Shown here piece by piece: positions 14,894-24,738 of a stretch of DNA of 50,848 nucleotides (positions are counted from its first letter, which is position 1; every line of letters starts with the position of its first letter). The stretch covers positions 1 to 50,848 of the forward strand of contig DIUC01000033.1 of NCBI GenBank assembly GCA_002435785.1, read 5' to 3'. The stretch comes from Saprospiraceae bacterium UBA6168. Its GTDB lineage: Bacteria; Bacteroidota; Bacteroidia; Chitinophagales; Saprospiraceae. The position numbers and the translations under genes are program-made. A model generated the notes under the pieces. That model was not told where the DNA came from and made no database searches. It worked only from the letters and a program-made list of their open reading frames with translations.

Positions 14894-17572
14894 TCACCGC
14901 CCCGCCTCCTCCACCAACTCCTTCACACGCCTATTGAACCCATCTTCTTTCAACAATTTTTCAATTGGCAAATGGAACCGGAACCGCCAGTAATGCGGTG
15001 AAATACTTGGGTCGTTGATGGTCTCGTCCTTGGCCACAGGGCGGCGCAGCTTGGCATCCATGCCCACGAGGTCCTGCACCGGGAAGATGGCCCACATGCT
15101 CGGCGAGGCAAGGTGCTGATGATTGACGGCCTCCACCACGCCGGGCGTACATTCATTTGGAGCAGGACCGCTGATGTGAAGAGTATCATTGAGGAATAGC
15201 TGCGCCATTTCATGGTCATGCTCCCACCAGCCACGGATGGTCGGCATGTCGTGGCAGGAGGGGCTGCAAACCGAGGTGTATGGGTATTTGGTTGGGTCGC
15301 TGAACTTCACCAAGCCCTTGGGCATCCGCTGGATTTCGAGGGAGAGGATGTTCAGGTCACGCATCACTCCGGCCACCGAGTGTGGCACCATGCCGAGGTC
15401 TTCCCCGCAGATGAGCATGTTGGTGGCAAGGAGCAGGGCGGGCAGTTTCCACAGGGCTTGCTGCCGCCAAAATTCGTCGTGGCGGACGTAGAAATAGTCG
15501 TTGTAGAGGTGTTTGAAAATGGCCTTTTCCTCCTCGCTCAGGTACTTGTACGAACGGGTCGTTTCCAATGTGATGCGGGGGTTGAATCCGCCCGGCTCTT
15601 CGATGAGGAGTATGTTGCTCACAAGGCGCATCAGGCCGACTTCAAGGTCTTTTTTCTCCGAAAGGTATTCGTCCTCTTGAAACAACTCCTTGATTTTCAA
15701 CTGGTTGTCCACTGTTTCGTGCAACCTGAATATGCTGCCGTCGGTTTCCTCCAAAAAATTTTTGCGGACAAAGTCGGCGTCTTCCCCGAATATTTCCTCC
15801 AAAAAATGTCCCCTGATAAACGGCTTCGTGTAGCGGTGCAGGTCGCCGTCCAGTCCCATTTTCGCCAGCTCCTGCCGGGAGTAGGGTAGGCGGGGGTTGA
15901 AGAGGCCGAGGGTGCCCTCCACTTGGTTGGTCGGTATCTGCCAGATACGGAAGAACCCGAGGATATGGTCAATGCGCAGGGCATCGAAATACTCGGCGAG
16001 CTTGGTCATGCGCTGCTGCCACCAAGCGAAGCCGTCCTTGGCCATTACCTCCCAATTGTAGGTCGGAAAGCCCCAGTTTTGGCCCGCCTCCGAATAGGCA
16101 TCTGGCGGAGCACCGGCCTGTCCGTCCATATTATATAGGTGTGGAGCCACCCATGCGTCGCAGCTCTCCCGGTATATGCCGATGGGGAGGTCGCCCTTTA
16201 GCACGACACTTTTTTTGCGGGCATAATTCGTGGCGCCCAACAGTTGGTTGTGGGCGTGGAATTGGATGAAAAAGTACAGCGCCACTTCATCGAACGCCTT
16301 GTATTTTGGGTCACAGAGGTCGGTGATGACTTGCTCGGAGTAGGTCGAATATTTTTCCCATCGGTGAAAATTCGTCGTGCCGTTTAAGTCCCGCAAGTGG
16401 CAAAAAGCGGCGTAAGGTTTTAGCCAATCGGCGTTGCTTTCGATGAAAGATTGTGCTTCCTTGTCCTTGAAAAAACTGGCCTTCTCTTGCTCGAAGAGCA
16501 GCTTGAAATATTCAGTTTTTAGCTTTAAAACTGCCTCAAAATCAACCGCTTCGAGCTTGTTTAGCTTCGCAATGGCCTTGCGCAACTGGGTCTCGGCGGA
16601 CTTGTCTTTTAGCTTCGCAATGGATTGGATATTGACGTACAGTGGGTGGAGCGCATACACCGAAATAGCGGCGTAAGGGTAGCTGTCCGTCCAGGTTTTC
16701 GTGGCAATGGTGTCGTTGACGGGAAGGGTCTGCACGAGCTTCATGCCTGTTTTCACCGCCCAGTCCACCAGCAGGTTCAGGTCGGTGTACTCACCGATAC
16801 CGCAGCCGTTTTCGCTCCGCAACGAAAAGACCGGGATGGCCATGCCCGCCCCCTTCCACAGGCCGGATGCGTAACGGTAGCTTTCGTCCGTGCGCACGAC
16901 CGCATGGTTTTTTTCCGAAGGGAAGGTAAACTGCAAGCGGCGGTTGTTGCCCTTTTCCCATTCCACAACCTGTTGGTTTTCAGGGTTGTAGATGGCGAAT
17001 TTGTACTCGAAGTCCACCGATTGGCCGTCCCAGTCGAACGCTACTTGCCAATTGGGGTAGCGCTCATCGGACAGCACAAGCGGTTTTTTCCAGTTGCCGA
17101 GGGCCTCACCGCTTCCAAAAACACAAAACTGGTACTGTTGCGGTATGGCGGCGGCGTAAAGTTGTAGGATGATTTTGTTGCCTGTCTTGGCTTGGGGGTT
17201 GGCTGTTGTCCCGGGCATTGCGCCAGCGCCTTTTCTTCGAAAAATCACGTCCTTGAACGCAGCGGAAAAAAAGCTGCGCTCCACTTCGAACTGTGGCCGC
17301 CAATAGTCCTGAAAAAAAGCCTGTGCAATTCCTTTCGGAAGTACGAGTTGGCGGTAATTGCCATGCTCACCTGTGAGACCTTTAGGCGTTTGGAGAAAAT
17401 ATTTGTACACAATTTCCTCGTTTTCAGCTACTTGTAGAGTTGTGTGCCAGTTGGTCGAATCGTAGCTTTGGCAAACCACGGTTTCCTCCGCTCCGTTTCT
17501 GATAAACCGGATGGCGATTTTCTCGCCGAGGACGGTGCCGTAATTGATATGGAAGTTGGCTATTATTTGCAT
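14894..17572 (-). CDS. malQ: 4-alpha-glucanotransferase (amylomaltase) with N-terminal starch-binding domains
   Basis: An 892-aa GH77 enzyme that transfers alpha-1,4-glucan segments in maltodextrin and glycogen metabolism, in the cytosol. Residues 1-120 and about 130-245 look like two CBM20 starch-binding modules, the usual layout of Bacteroidota MalQ. The GH77 barrel starts near 255 (AGMAIPVFSLRSENGCGIGE). Catalytic residues are visible as Asp535 in LRIDHILGFFRIW, Glu724 in CGEDLG and Asp775 in SCHDMP. The ATG at 17572 (MQIIANFHINYGT) is chosen over an upstream ATG at 17674 because homologues begin at that point. It is divergent from the rhamnosidase gene and convergent with the dipeptidase, so it forms its own unit. 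Confidence 0.93.
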   Translation of the reverse strand: MQIIANFHINYGTVLGEKIAIRFIRNGAEETVVCQSYDSTNWHTTLQVAENEEIVYKYFLQTPKGLTGEHGNYRQLVLPKGIAQAFFQDYWRPQFEVERSFFSAAFKDVIFRRKGAGAMPGTTANPQAKTGNKIILQLYAAAIPQQYQFCVFGSGEALGNWKKPLVLSDERYPNWQVAFDWDGQSVDFEYKFAIYNPENQQVVEWEKGNNRRLQFTFPSEKNHAVVRTDESYRYASGLWKGAGMAIPVFSLRSENGCGIGEYTDLNLLVDWAVKTGMKLVQTLPVNDTIATKTWTDSYPYAAISVYALHPLYVNIQSIAKLKDKSAETQLRKAIAKLNKLEAVDFEAVLKLKTEYFKLLFEQEKASFFKDKEAQSFIESNADWLKPYAAFCHLRDLNGTTNFHRWEKYSTYSEQVITDLCDPKYKAFDEVALYFFIQFHAHNQLLGATNYARKKSVVLKGDLPIGIYRESCDAWVAPHLYNMDGQAGAPPDAYSEAGQNWGFPTYNWEVMAKDGFAWWQQRMTKLAEYFDALRIDHILGFFRIWQIPTNQVEGTLGLFNPRLPYSRQELAKMGLDGDLHRYTKPFIRGHFLEEIFGEDADFVRKNFLEETDGSIFRLHETVDNQLKIKELFQEDEYLSEKKDLEVGLMRLVSNILLIEEPGGFNPRITLETTRSYKYLSEEEKAIFKHLYNDYFYVRHDEFWRQQALWKLPALLLATNMLICGEDLGMVPHSVAGVMRDLNILSLEIQRMPKGLVKFSDPTKYPYTSVCSPSCHDMPTIRGWWEHDHEMAQLFLNDTLHISGPAPNECTPGVVEAVNHQHLASPSMWAIFPVQDLVGMDAKLRRPVAKDETINDPSISPHYWRFRFHLPIEKLLKEDGFNRRVKELVEEAGR

Positions 17573-17740
17573 GATTCTGAGTGAAAATTGGTAGCAAAAG
17601 TAGAGAATGGCGGTGAGATAGTTGGTTGGGATTTTTCGATGCGGAATGCCAGTGCGAACAATACTTGTTTTCAAAATCCATCACTTATACCGAATCGCCA
17701 CCGTCACCCGCTTTTACGCCAAAAGAAGTTGAGTGGTAAA

Positions 17741-17799
17741 TAAGTTTGGGTTGCCTGTCCCGATAAGTTTTTCATTTCTTTGCGGAAACGAATGGCCGT
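17741..17799 (+). promoter_or_regulatory. Putative promoter region of the rhamnosidase gene
   Basis: TAAGTTTG (17741-17748) matches TAnnTTTG. A second arrangement, TTG at 17751-17753 then 21 bp then TTTCTTTG at 17775-17782 (one mismatch), would start transcription just before the ATG at 17800. Which is used cannot be decided from sequence. Confidence 0.35.
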
Positions 17800-20700
17800 A
17801 TGAAATTTCACAAATCACTTTCCTTCCTGTTGTTGCTGCCGCTTTTTTCGCTGGCGCAAAATGACCTCCTCACCCAATTCCAAAACCCGCCCAACGCCGC
17901 CCGCCCCCGTGTCTGGTGGCACTGGATGAACGGCAACGTGACCAAAAACGGCATCCAAAAAGACCTTGAATGGATGCAGCGCACGGGCATCGGCGGCTTT
18001 CAGAACTTCGATGCCAACCTCTTCACGCCACAGGTCGTGGAAAAAAAATTGGTGTTCATGACACCAGCGTGGAAGGATGCTTTTCGCTTCGCAACGGAGC
18101 TGGCAGACCAAAAAGGGCTGGAAATGGCCATCGCCGGCTCGCCCGGCTGGAGCGTGACAGGCGGCCCGTGGGTGCCCGCCGAGGATGGCATGAAAAAATA
18201 CGTCTTCACCCGCACGAGGGTGGAAGGGGGAAAGCCGTTCAGTGGCAAGATGCCGCAACCTGCCTCCACTTCGGGCAAGTTCGGCAACGTGGGTATACCA
18301 AAAACATCGGCGATGGGCGAGGAGTCGCACCCCGTGCCGGAATACTACGCCGATGCCCTTGTCATCGCCTACAAGCTCCTGCCTGTGGACAAGCCATTGT
18401 ACACCATGACCCCTAAGGTGACCTCCAGTGGTGGCAGTTTTACCCTTAAAGACCTGACGGACAATGACTTGGACAAATCCAGCTTCCTGCCGCCGATGGC
18501 CATTGGCGAGGACATGTGGATACAATACGAGTTTGCCGTTCCGCAAACCTTCAAGGCCAGTGCGGTCACTGGGGCGCTTCACACCATGATGGAGGACTTC
18601 AACGGCGGCCCCCTCAACCGCAGCATCAAGGTCAGCGACGACGGGGTTAACTTCCGAAAAATCGCCAGCCTCACGGGTAGCATCAACCCGCTGAACACCA
18701 TCGCCTTTCCAGCCACAACGGCCAAGTATTGGCGGCTTTGCTATGAACCCCTCCCCCAGGAAATCAATCCATGGGCTTCCATGTTCGGCGGAGGGAATGA
18801 GCTGCCCAAGCCAGACGGCGTCAACGTGGCCGAGTGGATGCTTTACACCGCCGACCGCATTGACCAAGCCGAGGACAAGGCTGGCTTCACCCCGTGGCGG
18901 GAGGACACCCCCACTTATTTGGGCGAAAACGCCGACGCCATGCCCTTGGAAACCGTCATTGACTTGACCCAAAAAATGAGGCCGGACGGCAGCTTGGACT
19001 GGGACGTTCCAGAAGGGACCTGGCTGATTCTCCGTTTCGGCTACTCGCTCACGGGCCGCCAGAACCACCCGGCCTCCCCAGAGGCAACTGGCCTCGAAGT
19101 GGACAAGCTCGACCCCGATGCCGTGCGCCGCTACATCAACGCCTACCTCGACATGTACAAAGATGCCACGGGCGGTTTGATGGGGGAAAAAGGTTTGAGC
19201 CACATGATTCTCGACAGCTACGAAGCAGGCCACATGACATGGACGAAGGCAATGCCCGAAGAATTTGCGAAGCGGAGAGGCTACGACATCAAGCCGTGGA
19301 TACCTGTGCTGACAGGCCGAATCGTGAAGAGCCGGGAGGCCAGCGAGGCGTTTTTGTGGGATTTCAGGAAGACGATTGGGGAGATGATTGCCGAGTACCA
19401 CTACGATGTCATCGGCGAGGAACTGCACAAGCGGGGCATGAAGCGCTACACCGAGTCGCACGAGGACCGCCGGATTTACTTAGCCGACGGCATGGACGTG
19501 AAGCGCTATTCCGACATCCCGATGAGCGCCATGTGGACGCCGGGCAGCCTCGCCGAGGGCAGTGACGAAGAGGTGCGCAGCGAGGCCGATATTCGGGAGA
19601 GTGCCTCGGTGGCGCATATCTACGGCAAGCCCATCGTGGCCGCCGAGAGCATGACCTCGGTGGGCAATGCCTTCTCATGGCACCCCGAAAAGCTCAAACG
19701 CACGGCGGATTTGGAGTTGGCCAACGGCCTGAACCGCTTCGTCATCCACACCTCCGTCCACCAGCCGCTGGACGACAAAATGCCCGGTTTTTCCTTGGGG
19801 CCTTTCGGCCAATATTTCACCCGGCAGGAGACTTGGTCGGGTGCTGGCGCAAAGGCGTGGGTGGACTATCTTAGCCGTAGTTGCCACCTTTTGCAGCAGG
19901 GCCAGTTTGTCGCAGATGCACTCATATATTACGGTGAAAATACCAACTTGACCTGGCGCTTCAAGGAGAAGTTGCCCGAAATCCCCGGCTACGAATATGA
20001 TTTCGTCAATTCCTCAGCGCTGATGAACGTGCTAAAGGTTGGGGGCGGCAAAATCAACACGCCCGGCGGTGGCTCGTACAGCGTGCTGGTTTTGGATGAA
20101 AGCGCTCGAGAGATGACGCTGCCTGTGCTGAAAAAGCTGCGGGATTTGGTGAAGGCAGGGGCAGTGGTAACCGGCATCAAGCCCGAAAAATCGCCCAGCC
20201 TCACCGACGACCCAATCGAGTTCAATCAAATTGTCAACGAAATATGGGAGAGCCCAAAGGTTTATGGAAAGCCAGCAGCCGATGTGTTGAGGATGCTGGG
20301 CTTTTCGGAGGATGTTGTCTTCAAGGATAATAAGTCCAAAATCTTGTATGTGCATCGCCACTCGCCAGATTTGGAAATTTATTGGCTCAACAATCGCAGC
20401 GCCAAGGCAAACAGCGCCGAAATCAGCTTTCGGGTGAGCGGCAAGGTGCCGGAACTGTGGAAGCCACAAACCGGCAAGACCTCGAAGGTGTCGTGGCAAA
20501 TCGAAAATGGCCGCACCGACGTTTCGATGGAGTTCGAGCCGTGGGAGGCCGTTTTCGTCATTTTCAAGGAAAAAACCACCGAGACGAGCTTCACTTTGCC
20601 GAAGGCAACCGAGCAGGAAATCTCCAAAATGAACGGCACTTGGCAGGTGGATTTCCAGGAAAAACGGGGTGCGCCCAAGACAGCCTTGTTCGAGAAGCTC

Positions 20701-21096
20701 ATTTCATGGTCAGAGCATTACAACGATGGCATTAAGTATTTTTCCGGCACGGCCTCCTATCGCAATGCGTTCAATATCAAGGAGTTGGTAAGTGGAAGTC
20801 GTTATTTCCTCGACCTCGGCAACGTGAAGAACATTGCAGAAGTGAGCATCAACGGAAAGGTAGTTGGTACAGTCTGGAAGACGCCTTTCAAATTGGACAT
20901 CACGGACGCCATGAAAAAAGGCACCAACCAACTCGAAATCAAAGTGACCAACCTATGGGTGAACCGCCTCATCGGTGATGTGCAGCCGGGGGTGAAGGAG
21001 AAAATCACGTACACGACCATGCCATTTTATCGAGGGAATGAGCCATTGTTGCCATCTGGGTTATTGGGGCCGGTACGGGTATTGGAGCTAAAATGA
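17800..21096 (+). CDS. GH106 family alpha-L-rhamnosidase, exported
   Basis: A 1098-aa glycosidase of the GH106 type, which removes terminal alpha-L-rhamnose from polysaccharides or glycosides. It starts with a signal peptide (MKFHKSLSFLLLLPLFSLAQ), so it acts in the periplasm or outside. The family's N-terminal signature RPRVWWHWMNGNVTKNGI and the GIGGFQNFD stretch are clear, followed by AGSPGWSVTGGPWV. The C-terminal part, from about residue 940, is a GH2-like sugar-binding beta-sandwich (FLDLGNVKNIAEVSINGKVV). It heads a same-strand run with a dehydrogenase fusion, an esterase-like gene and a permease. Downstream genes encode mutarotase, isomerase, kinase and aldolase for L-rhamnose, which strongly supports rhamnose as the released sugar. 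Confidence 0.88.
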   Translation: MKFHKSLSFLLLLPLFSLAQNDLLTQFQNPPNAARPRVWWHWMNGNVTKNGIQKDLEWMQRTGIGGFQNFDANLFTPQVVEKKLVFMTPAWKDAFRFATELADQKGLEMAIAGSPGWSVTGGPWVPAEDGMKKYVFTRTRVEGGKPFSGKMPQPASTSGKFGNVGIPKTSAMGEESHPVPEYYADALVIAYKLLPVDKPLYTMTPKVTSSGGSFTLKDLTDNDLDKSSFLPPMAIGEDMWIQYEFAVPQTFKASAVTGALHTMMEDFNGGPLNRSIKVSDDGVNFRKIASLTGSINPLNTIAFPATTAKYWRLCYEPLPQEINPWASMFGGGNELPKPDGVNVAEWMLYTADRIDQAEDKAGFTPWREDTPTYLGENADAMPLETVIDLTQKMRPDGSLDWDVPEGTWLILRFGYSLTGRQNHPASPEATGLEVDKLDPDAVRRYINAYLDMYKDATGGLMGEKGLSHMILDSYEAGHMTWTKAMPEEFAKRRGYDIKPWIPVLTGRIVKSREASEAFLWDFRKTIGEMIAEYHYDVIGEELHKRGMKRYTESHEDRRIYLADGMDVKRYSDIPMSAMWTPGSLAEGSDEEVRSEADIRESASVAHIYGKPIVAAESMTSVGNAFSWHPEKLKRTADLELANGLNRFVIHTSVHQPLDDKMPGFSLGPFGQYFTRQETWSGAGAKAWVDYLSRSCHLLQQGQFVADALIYYGENTNLTWRFKEKLPEIPGYEYDFVNSSALMNVLKVGGGKINTPGGGSYSVLVLDESAREMTLPVLKKLRDLVKAGAVVTGIKPEKSPSLTDDPIEFNQIVNEIWESPKVYGKPAADVLRMLGFSEDVVFKDNKSKILYVHRHSPDLEIYWLNNRSAKANSAEISFRVSGKVPELWKPQTGKTSKVSWQIENGRTDVSMEFEPWEAVFVIFKEKTTETSFTLPKATEQEISKMNGTWQVDFQEKRGAPKTALFEKLISWSEHYNDGIKYFSGTASYRNAFNIKELVSGSRYFLDLGNVKNIAEVSINGKVVGTVWKTPFKLDITDAMKKGTNQLEIKVTNLWVNRLIGDVQPGVKEKITYTTMPFYRGNEPLLPSGLLGPVRVLELK

Positions 21097-21229
21097 ATTG
21101 CGTTCATCGCCAAATATTGCCGACTTATCCACTTCCAGTATTTATGTTCGTGGTTTGAATTTGCTTCGCAACTTCATGGCCAATTGATTGGTCAATGTAA
21201 ATTCATTCAAGACTAAATTTATTCTCAAC

Positions 21230-24200
21230 ATGAAACTTAATCACCTGCTTTTCAGCACATTAGCCGCATTACTTCTTTTTTCCTCTTGCAAAAAGGAAAC
21301 ACCCCGTGTCCTCGTATTCTCCAAGACCGCAGGCTTTCGTCATGAGAGCATCGAAGCTGGCAAGTTGGCCATGCTCGAAATGGGCAAAAAGTACCAATTC
21401 GAGGTGGACACTACCGAGAACGACTCCGCCTTTTACGAGGACAACCTCAAAAAATACCACGCTGTGGTCTTCCTCAACACCACGGGCGACGTGCTCAACC
21501 CGGAACAGCAGAACAATTTCGAGCGGTTCATACAAGCGGGAGGCGGCTGGGTCGGAATCCATTCGGCGACCGACACGGAGTACGGCTGGCCCTGGTATGG
21601 CAAGCTGGCAGGAGCCTATTTCAAAGACCACCCCGGCAATCCCAATGTGCAGGAGGGCGAGTTCTACGTCGTGGACAAGAACCACGAGGCCTGCAAGCAC
21701 CTGCCCGACCGCTTCAAGCGAACGGACGAGTTCTACAATTTCAAGCAGATGAACAAGGACGTGAAGCCGCTCGTGGCCATTGACGAAAAAACCTACAAAG
21801 AGGGCAACATGGGTGACAACCACCCCATGTCTTGGTACCATGAGTACGACGGCGGCAGGGCATTCTACACGGCAATGGGCCATACCATCGAGTCGTTTTC
21901 GGAGCCGCTTTTCCTCGACCATGTATGGGGAGGCCTCAAGTGGGCGCTCGACGACGGCAAGCCCAAAGTCCTGAATTATAGCGCAGTACGCACGCCGAAG
22001 ATGCCGGAGGAGAACCGCTTCAACAAGGTTGTGCTGGAAGAAGGGCTGAACGAGCCCATCGAACTGGCCCTGTTGCCGAGCGGCAATGTGCTATACATCG
22101 AGCGGCACGGCGCCATCAAGATTTACGACCAAAATGAGAAGGCGACAATGGTCGTGGACACCATCCCCATCAGCCACGAATATACCAGCGCCGAGGGCAA
22201 GAAATCGGAGGCCGAGGACGGCCTGCTCGGCGTGAAGCTCGACCCCGATTTTGAGAAAAACAATTTCATCTACTTCTACTACTCGCCCGCTGGCGATACG
22301 TCGGAAAACGTGCTGGCCCGCTATGTTTTGAAGGACGAAAAGCTCGACCGGGCCTCCAAGAAAATCATCATCCGCATACCCGTGCAGCGGGAGGAGTGCT
22401 GCCACACGGGCGGCTCCATTGATTTCGATGCCGCTGGCAACCTCTACCTGAGCACCGGCGACAACACCAGCCCACGTGATTTTGCCTACGGCCCCAACGA
22501 CGAGCGGCCAAAGCGTGGCCCGTGGGATGCCCAAAAATCGAGCGGCAATACGAACGACCTGCGGGGCAAAATCATCCGAATCAAGGTGAAGCCGGACGGC
22601 TCGTACACCATTCCAGAAGGCAATCTTTTTCCACCCCTCCCTACAGGGGAGGGGCAGGGGGTGGGGCTTACCCGCCCCGAAATCTATGCGATGGGCACCC
22701 GCAACCCCTACCGCATTTCGGTGGACAAAAAGACGGGCTACCTTTACTGGGGCGAGGTCGGACCTGATGCCAACAACGACTCAATCCCTTATGGTTCAAG
22801 GGGTTACGACGAAGTGAACCAAGCCAAAAAGGCGGGCTACTTTGGTTGGCCGTACTTCGTGGGCAATAACTACCCCTACGTGGAGTACGATTTTGCTGCG
22901 CAAAAAAGCGGCGAGAAGTACAACCCGGAAAAGCCCATCAACAACTCGCCGAACAACACCGGCCTGACCGAATTGCCCCCAGTCAGTCCGCCGTTCATCT
23001 GGTATCCGTATGCCGAATCGGAGGAGTTCCCCCTGGTGGGCAGTGGTGGCCGAAATGCGATGGCAGGCCCTGTCTTTTATTCAGAGGATTTCAAAGGTGC
23101 GAAGCGCCCTTTCCCCGACTATTTCAATGGAAAACTGCTGATTTACGAGTGGATGCGGGGCTGGATTATGGCCGTGACGATGGACAAGGACGGCAACTAC
23201 GAGAGCATGGAGCCGTTCATGGGCAGCCACAAGTTCAGCAACCCGATTGACATGGAATTCAGCAAGGACGGGGATTTGTACGTGCTGGAATATGGCACGG
23301 GCTGGTTCACGGGCAATCCCGATGCCCGCCTCGTTCGCATCGAGTACACGGCTGGCAACCGAAAACCGCAGGTCAAAGTGACCGCCGAGCGGACGCAGGG
23401 CGCCGTGCCGTTCGCCGCCAAGTTCAGCTCGAAAGGTACTTCCGATTGGGACAAGGACGAGGTGAGCTACAAGTGGAACGTGGTTTCGCCTGACGGCAAA
23501 TCCCTCCAAACTTTCAATACGCCCGATATTGATTTCACTTTCGATAAACCGGGCACCTACAAGGTCGAACTGACCGTGAGCGACAGCAAGGGCGGCGAGT
23601 CTGTTTCCACCACCGAAGTGCAAGCGGGCAATGAGCCACCCGTGGTCGAATTGAAAATCACGAAGGGCAACAGCGGCTTCATCTTCCCCGGCCAATCTTT
23701 TGATTATGAGGTGGTTGTGAACGACCAAGAGGACGGCTCGACCAGTTCTGGCATTTCGCCTGAGGCGGTCAGCGTGACGATTGACTACTTGCCGGAGGGC
23801 TTTGACAAGGTGCTGATTGCGCAGGGCCACAAGTTTGGGGACAATTTGGCGGCCTCCCTCGGCAAGTCGCTAATGGACAAATCCGACTGCAACTCCTGCC
23901 ACAAACTCGACTCAAAATCCATCGGCCCGAACTACTTGGACATCTCCAACAAGTACAAAACCGACCCCAAGGCCCCACAGTATTTGGCCAACAAAATCAA
24001 GAACGGCGGCGGCGGCGTCTGGGGCGAGGTGATGATGGCCGCCCACCCCAGCCTCAAGGACGGCGACGTGGCCGAAATGGTGAAATACATACTCGGCCTG
24101 ACGCAAAAACCTGCCAACTCATTGCCGCTGAAGGGCAGCTACACCACTGCCATTCCGAAGGGACAAAGCGATCAGGGCGTGTTCATTCTGCGGGCGGCCT

Positions 24201-24706
24201 ACACCGACAAGGGGGCGAACGGCCTCCCCGGCATCCGTGGTGAACAGACCCTGGTGCTGCGCAATGCCAGCCTGAGCGCCGCAGCCTATGATGCTTCGAG
24301 CGACATCATGCCCATGAAAATCCCCGGCACGGAGATGAAGATTGCCATCGCCCAAAAGGACGGTGCATGGATAGCCTACGAGCAGGTGGATTTGTCGGGC
24401 ATGGTGGCGGCCACCATCATCGCCAATGCCCCCGCCAACTATGGCATGATGGGCGGCACGGTGGAGGTACGCCTTGGCTCGCCGACCGGGGAGTTGATTG
24501 GCACCTCCTCGCTCATCACGCCAACCGAGGTGAACCCCAATGCGCCGCCTTCGGAGATGAAGCCGTCCATAGCCGTGGCACCATTAAAACCGACGCAGGG
24601 CAAGCAGGATGTGTATTTTGTTTGCAAAGGTGCTGGTGGTGGTTCTGCAGGCTTGTTTGTGATGGTGCAGGTGATGTTTCAGGGGGGTGGGAAGGCGAAG
24701 ATGTAA
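21230..24706 (+). CDS. ThuA / PQQ-type sugar dehydrogenase / PKD / cytochrome c fusion lipoprotein
   Basis: An 1158-aa protein. The ATG at 21230 is used because it opens a lipoprotein signal with lipobox LFSSC (Cys20). Domains: ThuA-like (about 24-244, VLVFSKTAGFRHESI), a GSDH-type six-bladed beta-propeller of the soluble PQQ glucose dehydrogenase class (about 264-707, with CCHTGGSIDFD, RGKIIRIK and YWGEVGPDA), a PKD domain (about 711-800), a cytochrome c domain with heme motif CNSCH (Cys887-His891), and a C-terminal beta-rich carbohydrate-binding-like region (about 964-1158). It is likely anchored in the outer membrane or periplasm and oxidises a sugar, passing electrons to its own heme. PQQ use and substrate are inferred. 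Residues 466-481 come from an in-frame GC-rich palindromic insert. It sits between the rhamnosidase and the esterase-like gene. Confidence 0.85.
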   Translation: MKLNHLLFSTLAALLLFSSCKKETPRVLVFSKTAGFRHESIEAGKLAMLEMGKKYQFEVDTTENDSAFYEDNLKKYHAVVFLNTTGDVLNPEQQNNFERFIQAGGGWVGIHSATDTEYGWPWYGKLAGAYFKDHPGNPNVQEGEFYVVDKNHEACKHLPDRFKRTDEFYNFKQMNKDVKPLVAIDEKTYKEGNMGDNHPMSWYHEYDGGRAFYTAMGHTIESFSEPLFLDHVWGGLKWALDDGKPKVLNYSAVRTPKMPEENRFNKVVLEEGLNEPIELALLPSGNVLYIERHGAIKIYDQNEKATMVVDTIPISHEYTSAEGKKSEAEDGLLGVKLDPDFEKNNFIYFYYSPAGDTSENVLARYVLKDEKLDRASKKIIIRIPVQREECCHTGGSIDFDAAGNLYLSTGDNTSPRDFAYGPNDERPKRGPWDAQKSSGNTNDLRGKIIRIKVKPDGSYTIPEGNLFPPLPTGEGQGVGLTRPEIYAMGTRNPYRISVDKKTGYLYWGEVGPDANNDSIPYGSRGYDEVNQAKKAGYFGWPYFVGNNYPYVEYDFAAQKSGEKYNPEKPINNSPNNTGLTELPPVSPPFIWYPYAESEEFPLVGSGGRNAMAGPVFYSEDFKGAKRPFPDYFNGKLLIYEWMRGWIMAVTMDKDGNYESMEPFMGSHKFSNPIDMEFSKDGDLYVLEYGTGWFTGNPDARLVRIEYTAGNRKPQVKVTAERTQGAVPFAAKFSSKGTSDWDKDEVSYKWNVVSPDGKSLQTFNTPDIDFTFDKPGTYKVELTVSDSKGGESVSTTEVQAGNEPPVVELKITKGNSGFIFPGQSFDYEVVVNDQEDGSTSSGISPEAVSVTIDYLPEGFDKVLIAQGHKFGDNLAASLGKSLMDKSDCNSCHKLDSKSIGPNYLDISNKYKTDPKAPQYLANKIKNGGGGVWGEVMMAAHPSLKDGDVAEMVKYILGLTQKPANSLPLKGSYTTAIPKGQSDQGVFILRAAYTDKGANGLPGIRGEQTLVLRNASLSAAAYDASSDIMPMKIPGTEMKIAIAQKDGAWIAYEQVDLSGMVAATIIANAPANYGMMGGTVEVRLGSPTGELIGTSSLITPTEVNPNAPPSEMKPSIAVAPLKPTQGKQDVYFVCKGAGGGSAGLFVMVQVMFQGGGKAKM
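22631..22664. repeat. GC-rich compound palindrome inserted in frame in the dehydrogenase gene
   Basis: Outer arms CCACCCC (22631-22637) and GGGGTGG (22658-22664) enclose inner arms CCCCTCCC (22634-22641) and GGGAGGGG (22647-22654). Translated, it gives PPLPTGEGQGVG between conserved GSDH segments EGNLF and TRPEIYAMGTRN. The composition differs sharply from the surrounding codons. Confidence 0.75.
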
Positions 24707-24738
24707 AATTATTTTATCACTAATCCAATTCGTTGAAA

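Noticed and set aside
17815..19461. 548-codon minus-strand frame opposite the rhamnosidase gene
   Set aside because: The product is rich in His, Val and Gly, as expected for the antisense of GC-rich codons. The plus strand encodes a clear GH106 protein.
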